This document shows, piece after piece, positions 1-8,504 of a stretch of DNA of 64,000 nt. How positions within the stretch are numbered: the stretch's first letter is position 1; each line of letters opens with the position of its first letter. The notes beneath the pieces were generated by a model that worked only from the letters and a program-made list of their open reading frames with translations, was not told the DNA's origin and ran no database searches. This DNA is from Gemmatimonadota bacterium. Its GTDB lineage: Bacteria > Gemmatimonadota > Gemmatimonadetes > Gemmatimonadales > Gemmatimonadaceae. A program made the translations under genes and the position numbers. The DNA is taken from the NCBI GenBank assembly GCA_021324775.1, contig JAJPIM010000006.1, positions 176,589 to 240,588 on the forward strand, read 5' to 3'.

Positions 1-548
1 AGGATCAGCGGCTCGCCGGCCACGGCGCGCGCGACGGCCACGCGCTGCTGCTGGCCGCCGGAGAGCTGGGCAGGATAATGCTTGGTTCGGTGTGCCATCC
101 CGACGCGTTCGAGTGCGGCCTGGACGCGTTGCCGCCGGTCGGCGGATGGCATCCCGCGATACGTGAGTGGCAGCTCGACGTTTTCGGCGACTGTCAGATC
201 GCCGATCAGATTGAACGCCTGGAAGATGAAACCGATCTGGCGGTTCCGGACCCGCGCCCGGTCGGCCGCAGATAGCGAGTCGACCGGCTCCCCTGCCAGT
301 TCATAGCGGCCACTCGTCGGGGTATCGAGGAGACCAAGGATCGAGAGTAGCGTCGTCTTGCCGCAGCCGGACGGTCCTCCAATCGCGACGTACTCGCCTT
401 CGCGGATCTCGAGATGGATCTCCGCGAGCGCGTGTGTCTCCATTTCGTCGGTGAGGAAGACCTTCTTGACGCCGTCGAGCCTGATCAGAGCGGCGGCGCC
501 TGTACCGGCGCCGGGCTGGGGCTGCGGAGCAGCAGACGCAGTGGTCAT
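1..548 (-). CDS. ABC exporter ATP-binding protein, MacB/LolD type (partial)
   Basis: ATPase subunit of a MacB/LolD-type ABC system, cut by the left window edge after about 182 residues. Visible in order: Walker A GGPSGCGKTT (about residues 57-66), the Q-loop in FIFQAFN (about 110), and the ABC signature LSGGQQQR (about 162-169); Walker B lies outside. Members of this family power export or lipoprotein release through a FtsX-like permease, which would be expected beyond the window. The ATG at 546-548 overlaps the stop of the adaptor gene upstream (ATGA), so the two are probably translationally coupled. The P-loop carries Cys where Ser is more usual. Substrate cannot be read from the sequence. 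Confidence 0.93.
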   Translation of the reverse strand, partial: MTTASAAPQPQPGAGTGAAALIRLDGVKKVFLTDEMETHALAEIHLEIREGEYVAIGGPSGCGKTTLLSILGLLDTPTSGRYELAGEPVDSLSAADRARVRNRQIGFIFQAFNLIGDLTVAENVELPLTYRGMPSADRRQRVQAALERVGMAHRTKHYPAQLSGGQQQRVAVARAVAGEPLI

Positions 549-1789
549 TCGATGCGCACCTTGTTGACGTTGTCCCAGGCCGACATATCGGAGATGATGA
601 CGTGGTCTCCGGCCGAAAGGCCCTGCCGGATCTCGATCGTAGTGACGGACGCGCGCCCGAACGTCACCGGTACTCGCGACGCAGTGTTGCTTTTGGGATC
701 CAGCTTGAACACGCCGACAGTCAGGTTGTTCTGCGCGAACGCGGGCCTGCCGACGTACAACACGTTCTCGAGCCGTTCGACCTCGATCGTGCCGTCGACG
801 CTGAGGTCCGCTCGCGCGCCCGCAGGCAGCGTACCGGGCAGCGATACCTCCACTTCGACGGTGCCGTTCTGCGCCGCCGGCGCGATCCGCACGACCCGGC
901 CGGGGACGACGCCATTGCGCGTATCGACCGACACGACCTCTCCCACCGTGACGTCGACGACCTGCGTCTCTGGCACGTTGAGGAGCGCCTTGAGCTTCCC
1001 AGGTTGGGCGACCTTGGCGAGGATCTGGCCCGGCACCACCCATTGGCCGAGGTCGAGCGATGATTCCTGCAGAACCCCGCTGTCGCCGGCGACCACGCGC
1101 ATCGACGCGACTCGGTCCTCCTGGAACTGGGCGATTGCCTGCAGCCGCTGGATCTGCTGCTGCTGCAACACGAGCTGCCGGCTGACGGACTCGGTCAGCA
1201 GATGCAGATGGTCGCGCTCAGTGGACAGGCGCGAATCGAGCTCCCGCAACCTGTCGTGCGCCTTCGCCAGCTCCATCCCGCCCGCGAATCCCTTCTTGTC
1301 GAGCGCATCCATCATGGCGGCATTGCGGGCCGCTTCAGCCGAATCCGACAGCACCGTCGCGAGCTGCGACGACTCGGTCAGACGCTGGGTCTCAAGTGCG
1401 GTCTGCGTCGTCACGAGTGCGGCCTTGGCTTCGGCGAGTTGTTGCTGGGCGGTGAGTGCTTGGTACTGCACGTCCGGGTTAGACAACTCGACCAGGACAG
1501 TGGTTGGACTGACGTGCGCGCCGGGCAGGACATCGCGCCGCTCGACCCGGCCCGCCGTCACGGCGGACACAAAGCGAACGTGCTCCGGTTCGAGCTTGCC
1601 CGGGGCCCGTACCTGGCGAAGCATCGTTCCGCGGCGGACGGTGTCGATCCACAGGGTACCGCGCTCGACTGATGGGGCGCGGGATTCCAGACGGCTGACC
1701 GAAACGGTCACCGAGATGACGGCCACCACCGCGAGGGCGATGATGAGGTAGCGGCGCCGGCGTTTCGGCGGAGTGCGGACGATATCCAC
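545..1789 (-). CDS. Periplasmic adaptor (membrane fusion) protein, HlyD/MacA type
   Basis: 414-residue periplasmic adaptor that would bridge an inner-membrane MacB-like pump to the outer membrane. After a basic N-terminus (KRRRRY) comes one membrane anchor (about residues 14-32), then a lipoyl/barrel half (VSAVTAGRVERRDVLPGAHV), a long helical hairpin rich in Ala/Gln/Leu (about 110-215), and the second barrel half with the typical LGQWVVPGQILAKV stretch. Start is GTG at 1789, preceded by AAGGTGA about 9 bases upstream. It is followed with a 4-base overlap by the ABC ATPase gene, so the pair is one operon of an exporter. The cargo (macrolide, lipid, peptide) is unknown. Confidence 0.92.
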   Translation of the reverse strand: MDIVRTPPKRRRRYLIIALAVVAVISVTVSVSRLESRAPSVERGTLWIDTVRRGTMLRQVRAPGKLEPEHVRFVSAVTAGRVERRDVLPGAHVSPTTVLVELSNPDVQYQALTAQQQLAEAKAALVTTQTALETQRLTESSQLATVLSDSAEAARNAAMMDALDKKGFAGGMELAKAHDRLRELDSRLSTERDHLHLLTESVSRQLVLQQQQIQRLQAIAQFQEDRVASMRVVAGDSGVLQESSLDLGQWVVPGQILAKVAQPGKLKALLNVPETQVVDVTVGEVVSVDTRNGVVPGRVVRIAPAAQNGTVEVEVSLPGTLPAGARADLSVDGTIEVERLENVLYVGRPAFAQNNLTVGVFKLDPKSNTASRVPVTFGRASVTTIEIRQGLSAGDHVIISDMSAWDNVNKVRIE

Positions 1790-2104
1790 GGTGACTTCAC
1801 CTTAAGGAAGTACCGTGCCGAACGCAAAGACTGGCTTATCTGCTGTAGTCCCAGCGATTTAGAATCATCCAGGCTGACTCGGGATTCTCCAGCCTGATCC
1901 GCGCTTGGGACCGTCAATCCCAAAAACGAACACCAACCTCTGCGCGTCCCCACGGCTCGGACACCCGCAAAATTGACGCTGGGCGGTGCTGGGCAGCATC
2001 CAGCCGCGGTTGGCTCCTGCGCCTCTTCCACCCGCCAGCGGCCAAACACGAATCGCTAACTTTCCTGCCCAAACTCTGCCTAAACATTGCCAGGAGTCAT
2101 TGCC
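1790..2104. other. Intergenic region between divergent exporter and osmC genes
   Basis: No gene is recognised in these 315 bases. It must hold the promoters for the minus-strand exporter operon and the plus-strand osmC gene. A degenerate 15-base direct repeat (AATCATCCAGGCTGA at 1863-1877, GATTCTCCAGCCTGA at 1883-1897, 11 of 15 identical, 20 bases apart, about two helical turns) may be a regulator site for the exporter; this is a guess. Confidence 0.35.
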
Positions 2105-2533
2105 ATGCCGACGCGCCGAGCAAGCGCTGTGTGGGAAGGGGGACTGCGATCCGGTAAGGGAAACGTCAAGACTGAGACGGGCACGCTCGACGCCGCGTAC
2201 TCGTTCGGGTCTCGTTTCGAGAGTGGGAAAGGAACGAACCCCGAGGAGCTCCTGGCAGCCGCGGAAGCCGCGTGTTTCGCCATGGCGCTGAGCGTCGGCC
2301 TCGAAGGCGCGGGTACACCGCCGGCGCGCATCGACGCATCGGCGGCATGCACGATCGACAAAGTGCCCGAAGGCTTCAGGATTACGACGATGAAGCTGAC
2401 CGTCCGCGCGACCGTCCCCGGTGCGACAGCGGAGTCGTTTCAGAAGATCGCCCAGGCGACCAAGGACGGTTGTCCCGTGTCGAGCGCGTTGAAGGGAAAC
2501 GTGAAGATCGATTTGGACGCGACGCTGACCTAG
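2105..2533 (+). CDS. OsmC/Ohr-family peroxiredoxin
   Basis: 142-residue cytoplasmic thiol peroxidase of the OsmC/Ohr family, which reduces organic hydroperoxides. The two family cysteines are present: Cys57 in EAACFAM and Cys123 in DGCPVSSAL; the glutamate of NPEELLAAA (about 47) and the N-terminal VWEGGLRSGKG strand also fit the OsmC fold. An in-frame ATG lies 18 bases upstream, but the ATG at 2105 has CCAGGAG eight bases before it and gives the usual family length, so it was chosen. It appears monocistronic; the hairpin after it serves the opposite strand. Closest to the OsmC rather than Ohr subgroup by the GTNPEELLAAAEAACF motif. An extra Cys at 82 is seen. Confidence 0.93.
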   Translation: MPTRRASAVWEGGLRSGKGNVKTETGTLDAAYSFGSRFESGKGTNPEELLAAAEAACFAMALSVGLEGAGTPPARIDASAACTIDKVPEGFRITTMKLTVRATVPGATAESFQKIAQATKDGCPVSSALKGNVKIDLDATLT

Positions 2534-2573
2534 CTCGCGCGCGGAGTTCCCGAGAGGGAGAAACGACAGACGG

Positions 2574-2611
2574 AAAAAATCAGGCCGGCCACGCTGATAT
2601 GTGGCCGGCCT
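2574..2611 (-). terminator. Rho-independent terminator of the padR-like gene
   Basis: Perfect 11-bp stem AGGCCGGCCAC / GTGGCCGGCCT (2582-2592 with 2601-2611), 8-base loop. The A-run at 2574-2579 becomes a U-run only for minus-strand transcripts, so this terminates the PadR gene; it may also stop osmC less efficiently. Confidence 0.85.
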
Positions 2612-2662
2612 TGCGTCATCGGCCGAATCGTGATGGCGCGTGCCGCTGGCCGAGTGCCGACG

Positions 2663-3289
2663 CTAGCTGCCGGTCTTCTCCCCTGCCTTCTCGATATCCA
2701 CCACGGCGCGGTCGAGGGCTTCCTTGATCCGCTTGAGCTGCTCGGGATCCTTGAGGCGCGTCGCCGTTGCGTACGTCGCGCGCGCCACGTTCTTGAATGC
2801 CTGGTGCACCTCGAGCATCGGCGGCCCGAAGAAGCTCGTCGCGAACTCCGAGATCCGGTCGAAGATCTCGTCGACGGAGCTCTTGTTCTGCTCGAGATAG
2901 GCGCGGCCTTCCGCGGTGATCTCGTACACTTTCTTCCCGGCCTCGTCGGTCGTGCCACGGGCATACCCCATTTCTTCCAGCATGGTCAGCGTGGGATACA
3001 CCGCGCCAGGGCTGGGTGAATAGGTCCCGCCGAGCCGCTCCTCGAGCGCCTTGATGATCTCGTATCCGTGACGGGGTTTTTCGCTCAGCAGATGCAGGAT
3101 CACATACTTGAGATCGCCCTGCTCGAACATTCGTCCGCCCCGGCCCCAATGCCGGCCCCCTCGGCCTGTGCCGGGTCCCCGTCCCCACGATCCGCCTTCA
3201 CCCCACCCGCTGCCCCACGCCCACGAACCCCCGCGAACCCCCCGGGCACCGCGCGGGCCGCACCCGCCGCCCCAATCGCCACCGAACAT
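2663..3289 (-). CDS. PadR-family transcriptional regulator with Gly-rich N-terminal extension
   Basis: 208-residue DNA-binding repressor. The PadR winged helix-turn-helix begins at about residue 54 (MFEQGDLKYVILHLL) and includes KPRHGYEIIKALEER and PSPGAVYPTLTMLEEMGY, followed by the C-terminal dimerisation helices. The first 53 residues are a Gly/Arg/Trp-rich low-complexity tail (GGDWGGGCGPRGARG and similar). The ATG at 3287-3289 was chosen because it has GGAG about 9 bases upstream and because longer reading would translate through the palindromic operator; a start at the second Met (residue 54) is the main alternative. Probably autoregulated through the GATATATC array just upstream. The MacB-type exporter nearby is a plausible target, since PadR proteins often control such pumps. 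Confidence 0.92.
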   Translation of the reverse strand: MFGGDWGGGCGPRGARGVRGGSWAWGSGWGEGGSWGRGPGTGRGGRHWGRGGRMFEQGDLKYVILHLLSEKPRHGYEIIKALEERLGGTYSPSPGAVYPTLTMLEEMGYARGTTDEAGKKVYEITAEGRAYLEQNKSSVDEIFDRISEFATSFFGPPMLEVHQAFKNVARATYATATRLKDPEQLKRIKEALDRAVVDIEKAGEKTGS

Positions 3290-3313
3290 AAGAGCCACTC
3301 CGTTGAAGTAATT

Positions 3314-3373
3314 ACGTGCGATATATCTTGATGATATATCTCCGATATATCTTAGCACGTTCGACGATATATC
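3314..3373. promoter_or_regulatory. Four-copy GATATATC operator upstream of the PadR gene
   Basis: The 8-bp palindrome GATATATC occurs four times, at 3320-3327, 3333-3340, 3344-3351 and 3366-3373. Start-to-start spacings are 13, 11 and 22 bases, close to one, one and two helical turns. The first three copies are flanked by an inverted ACGTGC (3314-3319) / GCACGT (3355-3360). The block is strikingly AT-rich in GC-rich surroundings and lies 25-85 bases before the PadR start codon, the expected place for autoregulation. Confidence 0.75.
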
Positions 3374-3788
3374 GCAATAGGGAGTTAGCTGCCCGGTGAA
3401 GGGGCTGGCTGCACGACCTCGGGTGGGCTTGATGCGGCCATGGCCGAGATCCGCACCGTCGATCCGGCCGCGGCGCAACGGCACATCGACGCCGCCGCGG
3501 CGTACCCGACCCATTTCGCAACCGAGATGCCCGGGTACGCAACGGCCGGATCTGGTAGGGACCTACGAGTTCAAGATCTACGACTGGGCCAGTCACAGAT
3601 TCCTTCGTGCCCGGGAGGACATGTCCGGCGCAACACGACGGCGACCCAGGACGCGTGGACACGTAGCATCGCCTCGTTTCATAAGTACCTTCCTAAGCAG
3701 GAGTGGACGCACAGAGCAGGGGCCGGGCCGGCCGCAACGCGCCGGCATCGGGTTGCCTCAGTATCGGTTCACGCGACGGAATTTCCGC
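3374..3788. other. Intergenic, no gene recognised
   Basis: Open frames cross these 415 bases but none resembles a known protein and none has a convincing ribosome-binding site before the NfeD-like gene. Codon-like phrases such as YEFKIYDW near 3570 could be remnants, but nothing can be assigned. Confidence 0.3.
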
Positions 3789-4349
3789 ATGTCCATCGTG
3801 TTTCTCGCATCGTTCGTCATCGGGCTTCTGCTCGCCGTTCGCGCGATGCTGCACGGAATCGAGCGGCCCGCGAAGGTGGCTCGCATCCCACGGGCGGCGG
3901 CCGGCGCGCGGGTACCGGCGCCGCCTCGGTTCGTGATCAACCTCCCGACCACCGCCGGCTTTGCCACGGCGTTTGGGGCAACGGGATATCTGCTCGCCCG
4001 CTACACGACGCTATCGCCGGTTCCTGACGTGCTGATCGCGGTGGTGGTTGGGGCGGCTGGGGCGGCTGGGGCGCTGACTCTCGTGGCGGCCTGGGCAATC
4101 CCCGCCGCGAAAGCCGAGATCGTCGATGAGCGCTATCTGCTCCAGGGTGCGCCGGCGCGGGTCCTTTCGATCGCCGGTGGCGGGTCGTCGGGGACGATCG
4201 AATACCAGAACGACGGCGCGACGTTGACGGCGCGCGCGGCAGGCTTGGATGGAGTGCTGCTCGTAGCGGGCGCCGAAGTCGTCATCGAGCGCATCGAGGA
4301 CGGCATCGCGTACGTCGAGCCATGGGATCGGGTCGAGGCACGATTGTAG
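3789..4349 (+). CDS. NfeD-like membrane protein with C-terminal OB-type domain
   Basis: 186-residue inner-membrane protein. A first hydrophobic helix (SIVFLASFVIGLLLAV, about 2-18) is followed by a basic loop, then two more helices (about residues 55-75 and 78-101), then a soluble C-terminal half of about 75 residues rich in beta strands and ending VVIERIEDGIAYVEPW. That ending resembles the OB-fold tail of NfeD/YuaF proteins, which associate with flotillins, although no flotillin or stomatin gene is adjacent. The open frame extends about 390 bases upstream, but the ATG at 3789 begins a normal membrane segment and is preferred. Function by analogy only. Confidence 0.65.
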   Translation: MSIVFLASFVIGLLLAVRAMLHGIERPAKVARIPRAAAGARVPAPPRFVINLPTTAGFATAFGATGYLLARYTTLSPVPDVLIAVVVGAAGAAGALTLVAAWAIPAAKAEIVDERYLLQGAPARVLSIAGGGSSGTIEYQNDGATLTARAAGLDGVLLVAGAEVVIERIEDGIAYVEPWDRVEARL

Positions 4350-4441
4350 CGGTCGATAAAGACCGTGTGCTGAGCGCACACGGCGAGAGGAGCGAGTCGG
4401 GAGCACGCTGAACCACCGGGGCGCCGGGAGGTAACGGGCAG

Positions 4442-4717
4442 ATGTCCGACATCGTGATCTTCGCTCTGGTCCTTGGAGGAATGTTCGTGCTGCGCATCAT
4501 CGCTGCCACGGTCCTCTTTTACTACATCCTCCCGAAGGGTGACCGGTGTCCGAATTGCGACGCGGCGACGGCCCGCGTGCAAGCCGGCGTGATCGGCCGC
4601 CTCCTTCCCCATCTGCGCAACAGTTGGTGCCTGCGCTGCGGCTGGGAGGGATTCCTCAGAGAGGGCGCGTTAACCCCCGAGCCGCATCCGATCGAGCTGA
4701 CGAAGGCCGGCGGATAG
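4442..4717 (+). CDS. Small membrane protein with zinc-ribbon cysteines
   Basis: 91-residue protein of unknown function. One N-terminal membrane helix (about residues 3-30, VIFALVLGGMFVLRIIA and onward) is followed by a cytoplasmic tail with two knuckle pairs, CPNC (about 36-39) and CLRC (about 63-66, in SWCLRCGW), which would make one zinc ribbon. GGGAGGTAAC lies about 8 bases before the ATG. It follows the NfeD-like gene by 92 bases on the same strand and could be cotranscribed. Confidence 0.75.
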   Translation: MSDIVIFALVLGGMFVLRIIAATVLFYYILPKGDRCPNCDAATARVQAGVIGRLLPHLRNSWCLRCGWEGFLREGALTPEPHPIELTKAGG

Positions 4718-4740
4718 CGATTGGCGCCAATCGCCAATTA

Positions 4741-5616
4741 CTACCCGCCATTCTCCCCTTGCTTGGCCCGTGACCGACGGCGGGCCAAAGCGTGAGCGGC
4801 GAGTCTGCGGACTGTGGCGTCCGAGTCCGATGCAGCTTCGGTCAGGGCCGCGAGCGCCGTTCGCGATGTGTCGGATGACTCGCTGAGCACGTAGGCGGCC
4901 TCCTCGCGGACGCCCACTGCGGGATCACGCAGGGCGCGAACTGCCAGCGGGACGAGTACGCCCAGCTCGACGGGCGCACGGCCCAACGCGTCGATCGCGA
5001 CCCCCCGCACGTTCTCGTCGTCGTCAGCGGTGGCCCGCACCAGAGCGGTGATGACGGCGCTGTCTCGGCTTGCACCGCCATCGTCGAGAGCGGCGATGGC
5101 GGCAACGCGGAGCGGTGACTCGAGCGCGGCGGCCGCGCGGATGAGTGCGGGCACGGCGGAACGCGCTGCCGGCCCCACAGCCCCGAGTGCGTGTGCGGCT
5201 TGCACCCGAGACTCGAGCCGGGGCGACTGCGTCAAGACTGTGACTATCGCGGGTACGATGTCCGGTGACTCGGTGGCCATGCCGGCGACGGCAGCCGTGG
5301 CTTCCGCGCGAACGCCCGCGTCAGAATCGTCGAGTAAATGAACTTCGGCCTGGGCGATTCGCGGTTGGAGCGAGCGCGCCACGGGCCAGAGATAGTCGAG
5401 CGCAGCTGCTGCGGTCATACGAATTTTGGCCGATGTGTCGGAACTCAACACAAGCCACGCTGCAGCCGAGCGCCCATCGTACCGGCTGTCGTTGTTGATC
5501 CTGCCGAGCGACAAAACGACGCAGAGGGTGATGGTCAGGATGATGACAACCATCGCCGCCTCAGCCCGTACGCCGTCGTGGCGACCCCCTGCCGCGCGGA
5601 CCAGCGTTGCGCGCAT
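4741..5616 (-). CDS. Membrane-anchored HEAT-repeat protein
   Basis: About 291 residues. One hydrophobic segment near the N-terminus (MVVIILTITLCVVLSL) anchors it; the rest is a run of HEAT-like helical repeats, visible as recurring D-x-x-VR-x-x-A-x-x-AL patterns (DSDAGVRAEATAAVAGM, DDENVRGVAIDALGRA, DPAVGVREEAAYVLS, DSDATVRRLAAHALARR). Such alpha solenoids bind proteins; no partner is evident. Start is uncertain: the ATG at 5616 keeps arginines before the anchor, while the ATG at 5553 has a better ribosome-binding site (GAGG, 5-base spacer) but begins directly with the membrane segment. Stands alone between plus-strand genes and the TonB receptor. Confidence 0.8.
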   Translation of the reverse strand: MRATLVRAAGGRHDGVRAEAAMVVIILTITLCVVLSLGRINNDSRYDGRSAAAWLVLSSDTSAKIRMTAAAALDYLWPVARSLQPRIAQAEVHLLDDSDAGVRAEATAAVAGMATESPDIVPAIVTVLTQSPRLESRVQAAHALGAVGPAARSAVPALIRAAAALESPLRVAAIAALDDGGASRDSAVITALVRATADDDENVRGVAIDALGRAPVELGVLVPLAVRALRDPAVGVREEAAYVLSESSDTSRTALAALTEAASDSDATVRRLAAHALARRRSRAKQGENGG

Positions 5617-5773
5617 GACCTGTGTGATGCGCGCGGCTGCCGTCGCCATGGCACTACGGAACGGAGCACGGGCATGCCGCGAGGTGGAGCGGGGCACGGT
5701 GTGCCCCGGCCCACTTCGGTGACCGGACAAGCGGCCTGATCGCGGGGCCATCGCCCGCGACCGTGAGCGGGCG

Positions 5774-8260
5774 CTACACGCCGAGGCTCAGCCGGAACTG
5801 AATCATGAACGGACGGCCGACGGATTCGCCGCTGAAGAAGGCGCCCTTCAGCAGGTACGTGTGGTCGAACAGGTTGGTGACGTAGATCTCCGGACGGATG
5901 TAAGTCGTGCTGGCGTAGACCGTGTAGCCCAGGCTCAGGTTCTGGATGTAGCTGGGAGGAACCTTGAAGGCGCGGTTGAAGCAGAAGAGACTAGTGCAGT
6001 AGCTCTTGTTCCCGGGCTGGAACGTGCCGTTGGCGACACTCCCCGTGTCATTGGGGACGTTGGCATCAGGTGTGAAGCCGTTCGTGAGGCCCGTGCCGAA
6101 GATGCCGGTCGCGCTGATGTAGAACCCATGCAAGCTGTACATCACGTTCGCGACGGCCGAGCCGCGCTGGTCGTGGTCGAGGTCGAACGCCTCGTTCGGC
6201 GTCTGGATCGGGAAGAATCCACCGGTGATCGGCCCTTCGCCATACGCATGGTTGAGGGCAAGGTTGAGATAGCCGGATACAGGCCCCACGGGCTTGAACT
6301 CAACGACGCCTTCGAGGCCGGTGATCCACACGTGATGGATGTTGACGTCGGTCGTGATAGCCGACCCGGGGATCGTATTGTCGTCGATCCCGGGCGTGCT
6401 CTCTTTGTGGTAGCCTGAGAATTTGGTCACGATCCCGTACGGGAACCGGTGGATGTACCCGGCCTCGTAAAAGGCGTCGCGCTCCGGGAGGGTCGGCGAA
6501 GTGATGACGTTCTGGTCGGCCTGCTGCGTGATCGACCGCAGGTCCTCGATGTTGGTTGGCATGAAGAGGCGGCCGAAGTACAGATAGAACGTGTTCGACG
6601 GCGTCGGGAAGAAATTGAGCCGGATGCGCGGGCTCACCTGCGTTTGATTCGACGCAGAGGGCTCCACGTGGCTGTCGAAGCGTAGGCCGGTGCGAAGCTC
6701 GAACCATTCGGCTGGCCGGATCGACGTCTCCGCGTACGTACCCCAATCGTACCCGTCGAGCCCGGACACTGACGCGATCGGCGGCTGCGCGCCGGTCGGG
6801 TCGGTGAGCTGGAAGTTTTCTTGGCCGAAGGTGTGCGAATATGTCGTGCCGATCTTACCGTCCATGAGCCCCGTCACGATCGGAAAGGAGAAATCGGCCT
6901 TGACGCCACCAATGTCGAAGTTCCGGTCCTCGAACACGTCGCGCGGCGTCTTCGTCGGATCGTTCGCATCGACGAACGACGGTGCGTCCACCGAGCCTGG
7001 GCGGTAGTTCAGCGATCCCTGGCGGAAGTACGGCCCGATGAACAACTCGGGCGGCTGGCTGCGCTCGTCCGTGCCGAGCGAATCGCCGAACCGGTGGCGA
7101 TAGGACAGGTTCACGAACGCGTTGACGTCGGTCTGGTGGTCGTTGAGCGTCTGCAACGTCGAATCGTACGGCACGTCGAAGTGCGTCGTCGAGTAGTTCC
7201 CGTCCAATGAGATGAGATCGTGCGGGCCGGCCGAGTATTGCAGCTTGCCGAACCCGAAGAGATCCTGGCCGTGATTGTGATAGTTGATCGGATCGTTGTT
7301 GGTTCCGGCGACGACCGGCTCGAGCCGCATGTCGGTGCCCTGGGCTTCGCCCGAGAAGAACATCCCCAGTTTGCCCTTGTTGGCGCTCAGCGTGAGCGAC
7401 TGGCCCATCGCGTTGTAGGTCCCGTCGTACGTCGACTCCTCCATGTGGAATGGACCGGCTGGGACCTTGGTCTGGATGTTGATGACGGCGGAGATGCGGC
7501 CACCGTACTCGGCATCCCACCCTCCGGTCTGGAAGTCGATGGCCTGGACGACGTCCGGATCGAACAGCTCATTGAGCGAGCCCGAGATTCCGGGAGGCAC
7601 CGGTACGCCATCGATGAAGTAGGTGTATTCCGCGTGCTGCCCTCGGATGTGCACTTCTCCCGTGGGCGCTCGCGCGGCACCGGCGATGGCTTGCTGGATG
7701 ACTCCCGATGTCGTCGTGCTGGGCGCCGTTCGGGAATCGGCCTGATTGTACGTCTGATCGCCGCTCCTGGTATCGACTGACACCGGCGACTGCCCGGAGA
7801 CCTGCACCGCTTCGAGGGCCGCCGCTGATGGCGTGAGTTGGAAATCGATCCGCGTCGTTCCGCTCGCGATGGTGAGCGGGTGCGTATTCGCCGCGTAGCC
7901 GATGAAATGCACGCCGATCATGTAATCGCCGGCCGGCAGGTTGTGGATGATGAACCGGCCGAATTGATCGGTGGTCGTATTGGCAACGATGTTGGTGGCC
8001 CGCTGGACGGTCACCTCGACACTCGGCAGCGGCCGGCCGTTCGAGCTGTCTGTCACCGTACCGACGACGTCGCCGGACGGTGGTGGATCGGACGGCCGCG
8101 ATCTGCCGGCGGCGGGCGTGGATGCGGCACGCGGAGCCGCTGACGACGCGGCGTGGGCTGGAACGGCGAATACTCCGAAAGCGAACATCTGACAAACGGA
8201 CAGCATCCACGCACGCCGGGTACGGCATGACGCGCGGAGTCCGCGAAGCACAGTGAGCAC
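5774..8260 (-). CDS. TonB-dependent receptor with N-terminal carboxypeptidase-like domain
   Basis: About 828 residues, outer membrane. A signal peptide (basic RASCRTRRAW, then hydrophobic stretch ending AVPAHA) is followed by a carboxypeptidase-regulatory-like beta domain (GTVTDSSNGRPLPSVEV, about 65-145), a TonB plug (VHIRGQHAEYTYFIDGVPV, QAIDFQTGGWDAEYGGRIS) and a 22-strand-type barrel. GTG at 8260 was chosen because GAGGATCGCTCT precedes it; the frame is open to a GTG at 8320. The C-terminus (MIQFRLSLGV) lacks the common terminal aromatic residue. It lies 3' of a DUF2946-like gene, probably in one operon, and beside copC/copD, suggesting a metal or metal-chelate ligand; that role is inferred. 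Confidence 0.92.
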   Translation of the reverse strand: MLTVLRGLRASCRTRRAWMLSVCQMFAFGVFAVPAHAASSAAPRAASTPAAGRSRPSDPPPSGDVVGTVTDSSNGRPLPSVEVTVQRATNIVANTTTDQFGRFIIHNLPAGDYMIGVHFIGYAANTHPLTIASGTTRIDFQLTPSAAALEAVQVSGQSPVSVDTRSGDQTYNQADSRTAPSTTTSGVIQQAIAGAARAPTGEVHIRGQHAEYTYFIDGVPVPPGISGSLNELFDPDVVQAIDFQTGGWDAEYGGRISAVINIQTKVPAGPFHMEESTYDGTYNAMGQSLTLSANKGKLGMFFSGEAQGTDMRLEPVVAGTNNDPINYHNHGQDLFGFGKLQYSAGPHDLISLDGNYSTTHFDVPYDSTLQTLNDHQTDVNAFVNLSYRHRFGDSLGTDERSQPPELFIGPYFRQGSLNYRPGSVDAPSFVDANDPTKTPRDVFEDRNFDIGGVKADFSFPIVTGLMDGKIGTTYSHTFGQENFQLTDPTGAQPPIASVSGLDGYDWGTYAETSIRPAEWFELRTGLRFDSHVEPSASNQTQVSPRIRLNFFPTPSNTFYLYFGRLFMPTNIEDLRSITQQADQNVITSPTLPERDAFYEAGYIHRFPYGIVTKFSGYHKESTPGIDDNTIPGSAITTDVNIHHVWITGLEGVVEFKPVGPVSGYLNLALNHAYGEGPITGGFFPIQTPNEAFDLDHDQRGSAVANVMYSLHGFYISATGIFGTGLTNGFTPDANVPNDTGSVANGTFQPGNKSYCTSLFCFNRAFKVPPSYIQNLSLGYTVYASTTYIRPEIYVTNLFDHTYLLKGAFFSGESVGRPFMIQFRLSLGV

Positions 8261-8504
8261 AGAGCGATCCTCGTCGGCAGGAGATGGCGAGGACGCCGCA
8301 TATACGCCGTCCCCGGCCACGGCGCGGCGGGCCGCGGACGCGGGCGCCGGTTGTGGCGACTGCTGCGGAGGCCGGATCGCGGAACAACCGCTCGTGTGAC
8401 GGGAACTGGCAGCGGCGGCCCGAATGAGGCCGCAGTCCAGACACCGATCAGCGAGTCGAGGCGCGCGCCATCGCGTCAGCGACGCGCGCGGTTACGCGGT
8501 CCGG

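Noticed and set aside
414..1751. Long plus-strand open frame (445 codons) opposite the adaptor gene
   Set aside because: Antisense to a clearly recognisable HlyD/MacA-type protein; composition is Ser/Arg/Thr-rich as expected for a GC-rich shadow.
3440..4027. Plus-strand frame beginning AEIRTVDPAAAQRHIDA before the NfeD-like gene
   Set aside because: The beginning faintly recalls a rhodanese-type start, but no active-site loop follows and the frame runs into the NfeD-like gene in another phase.
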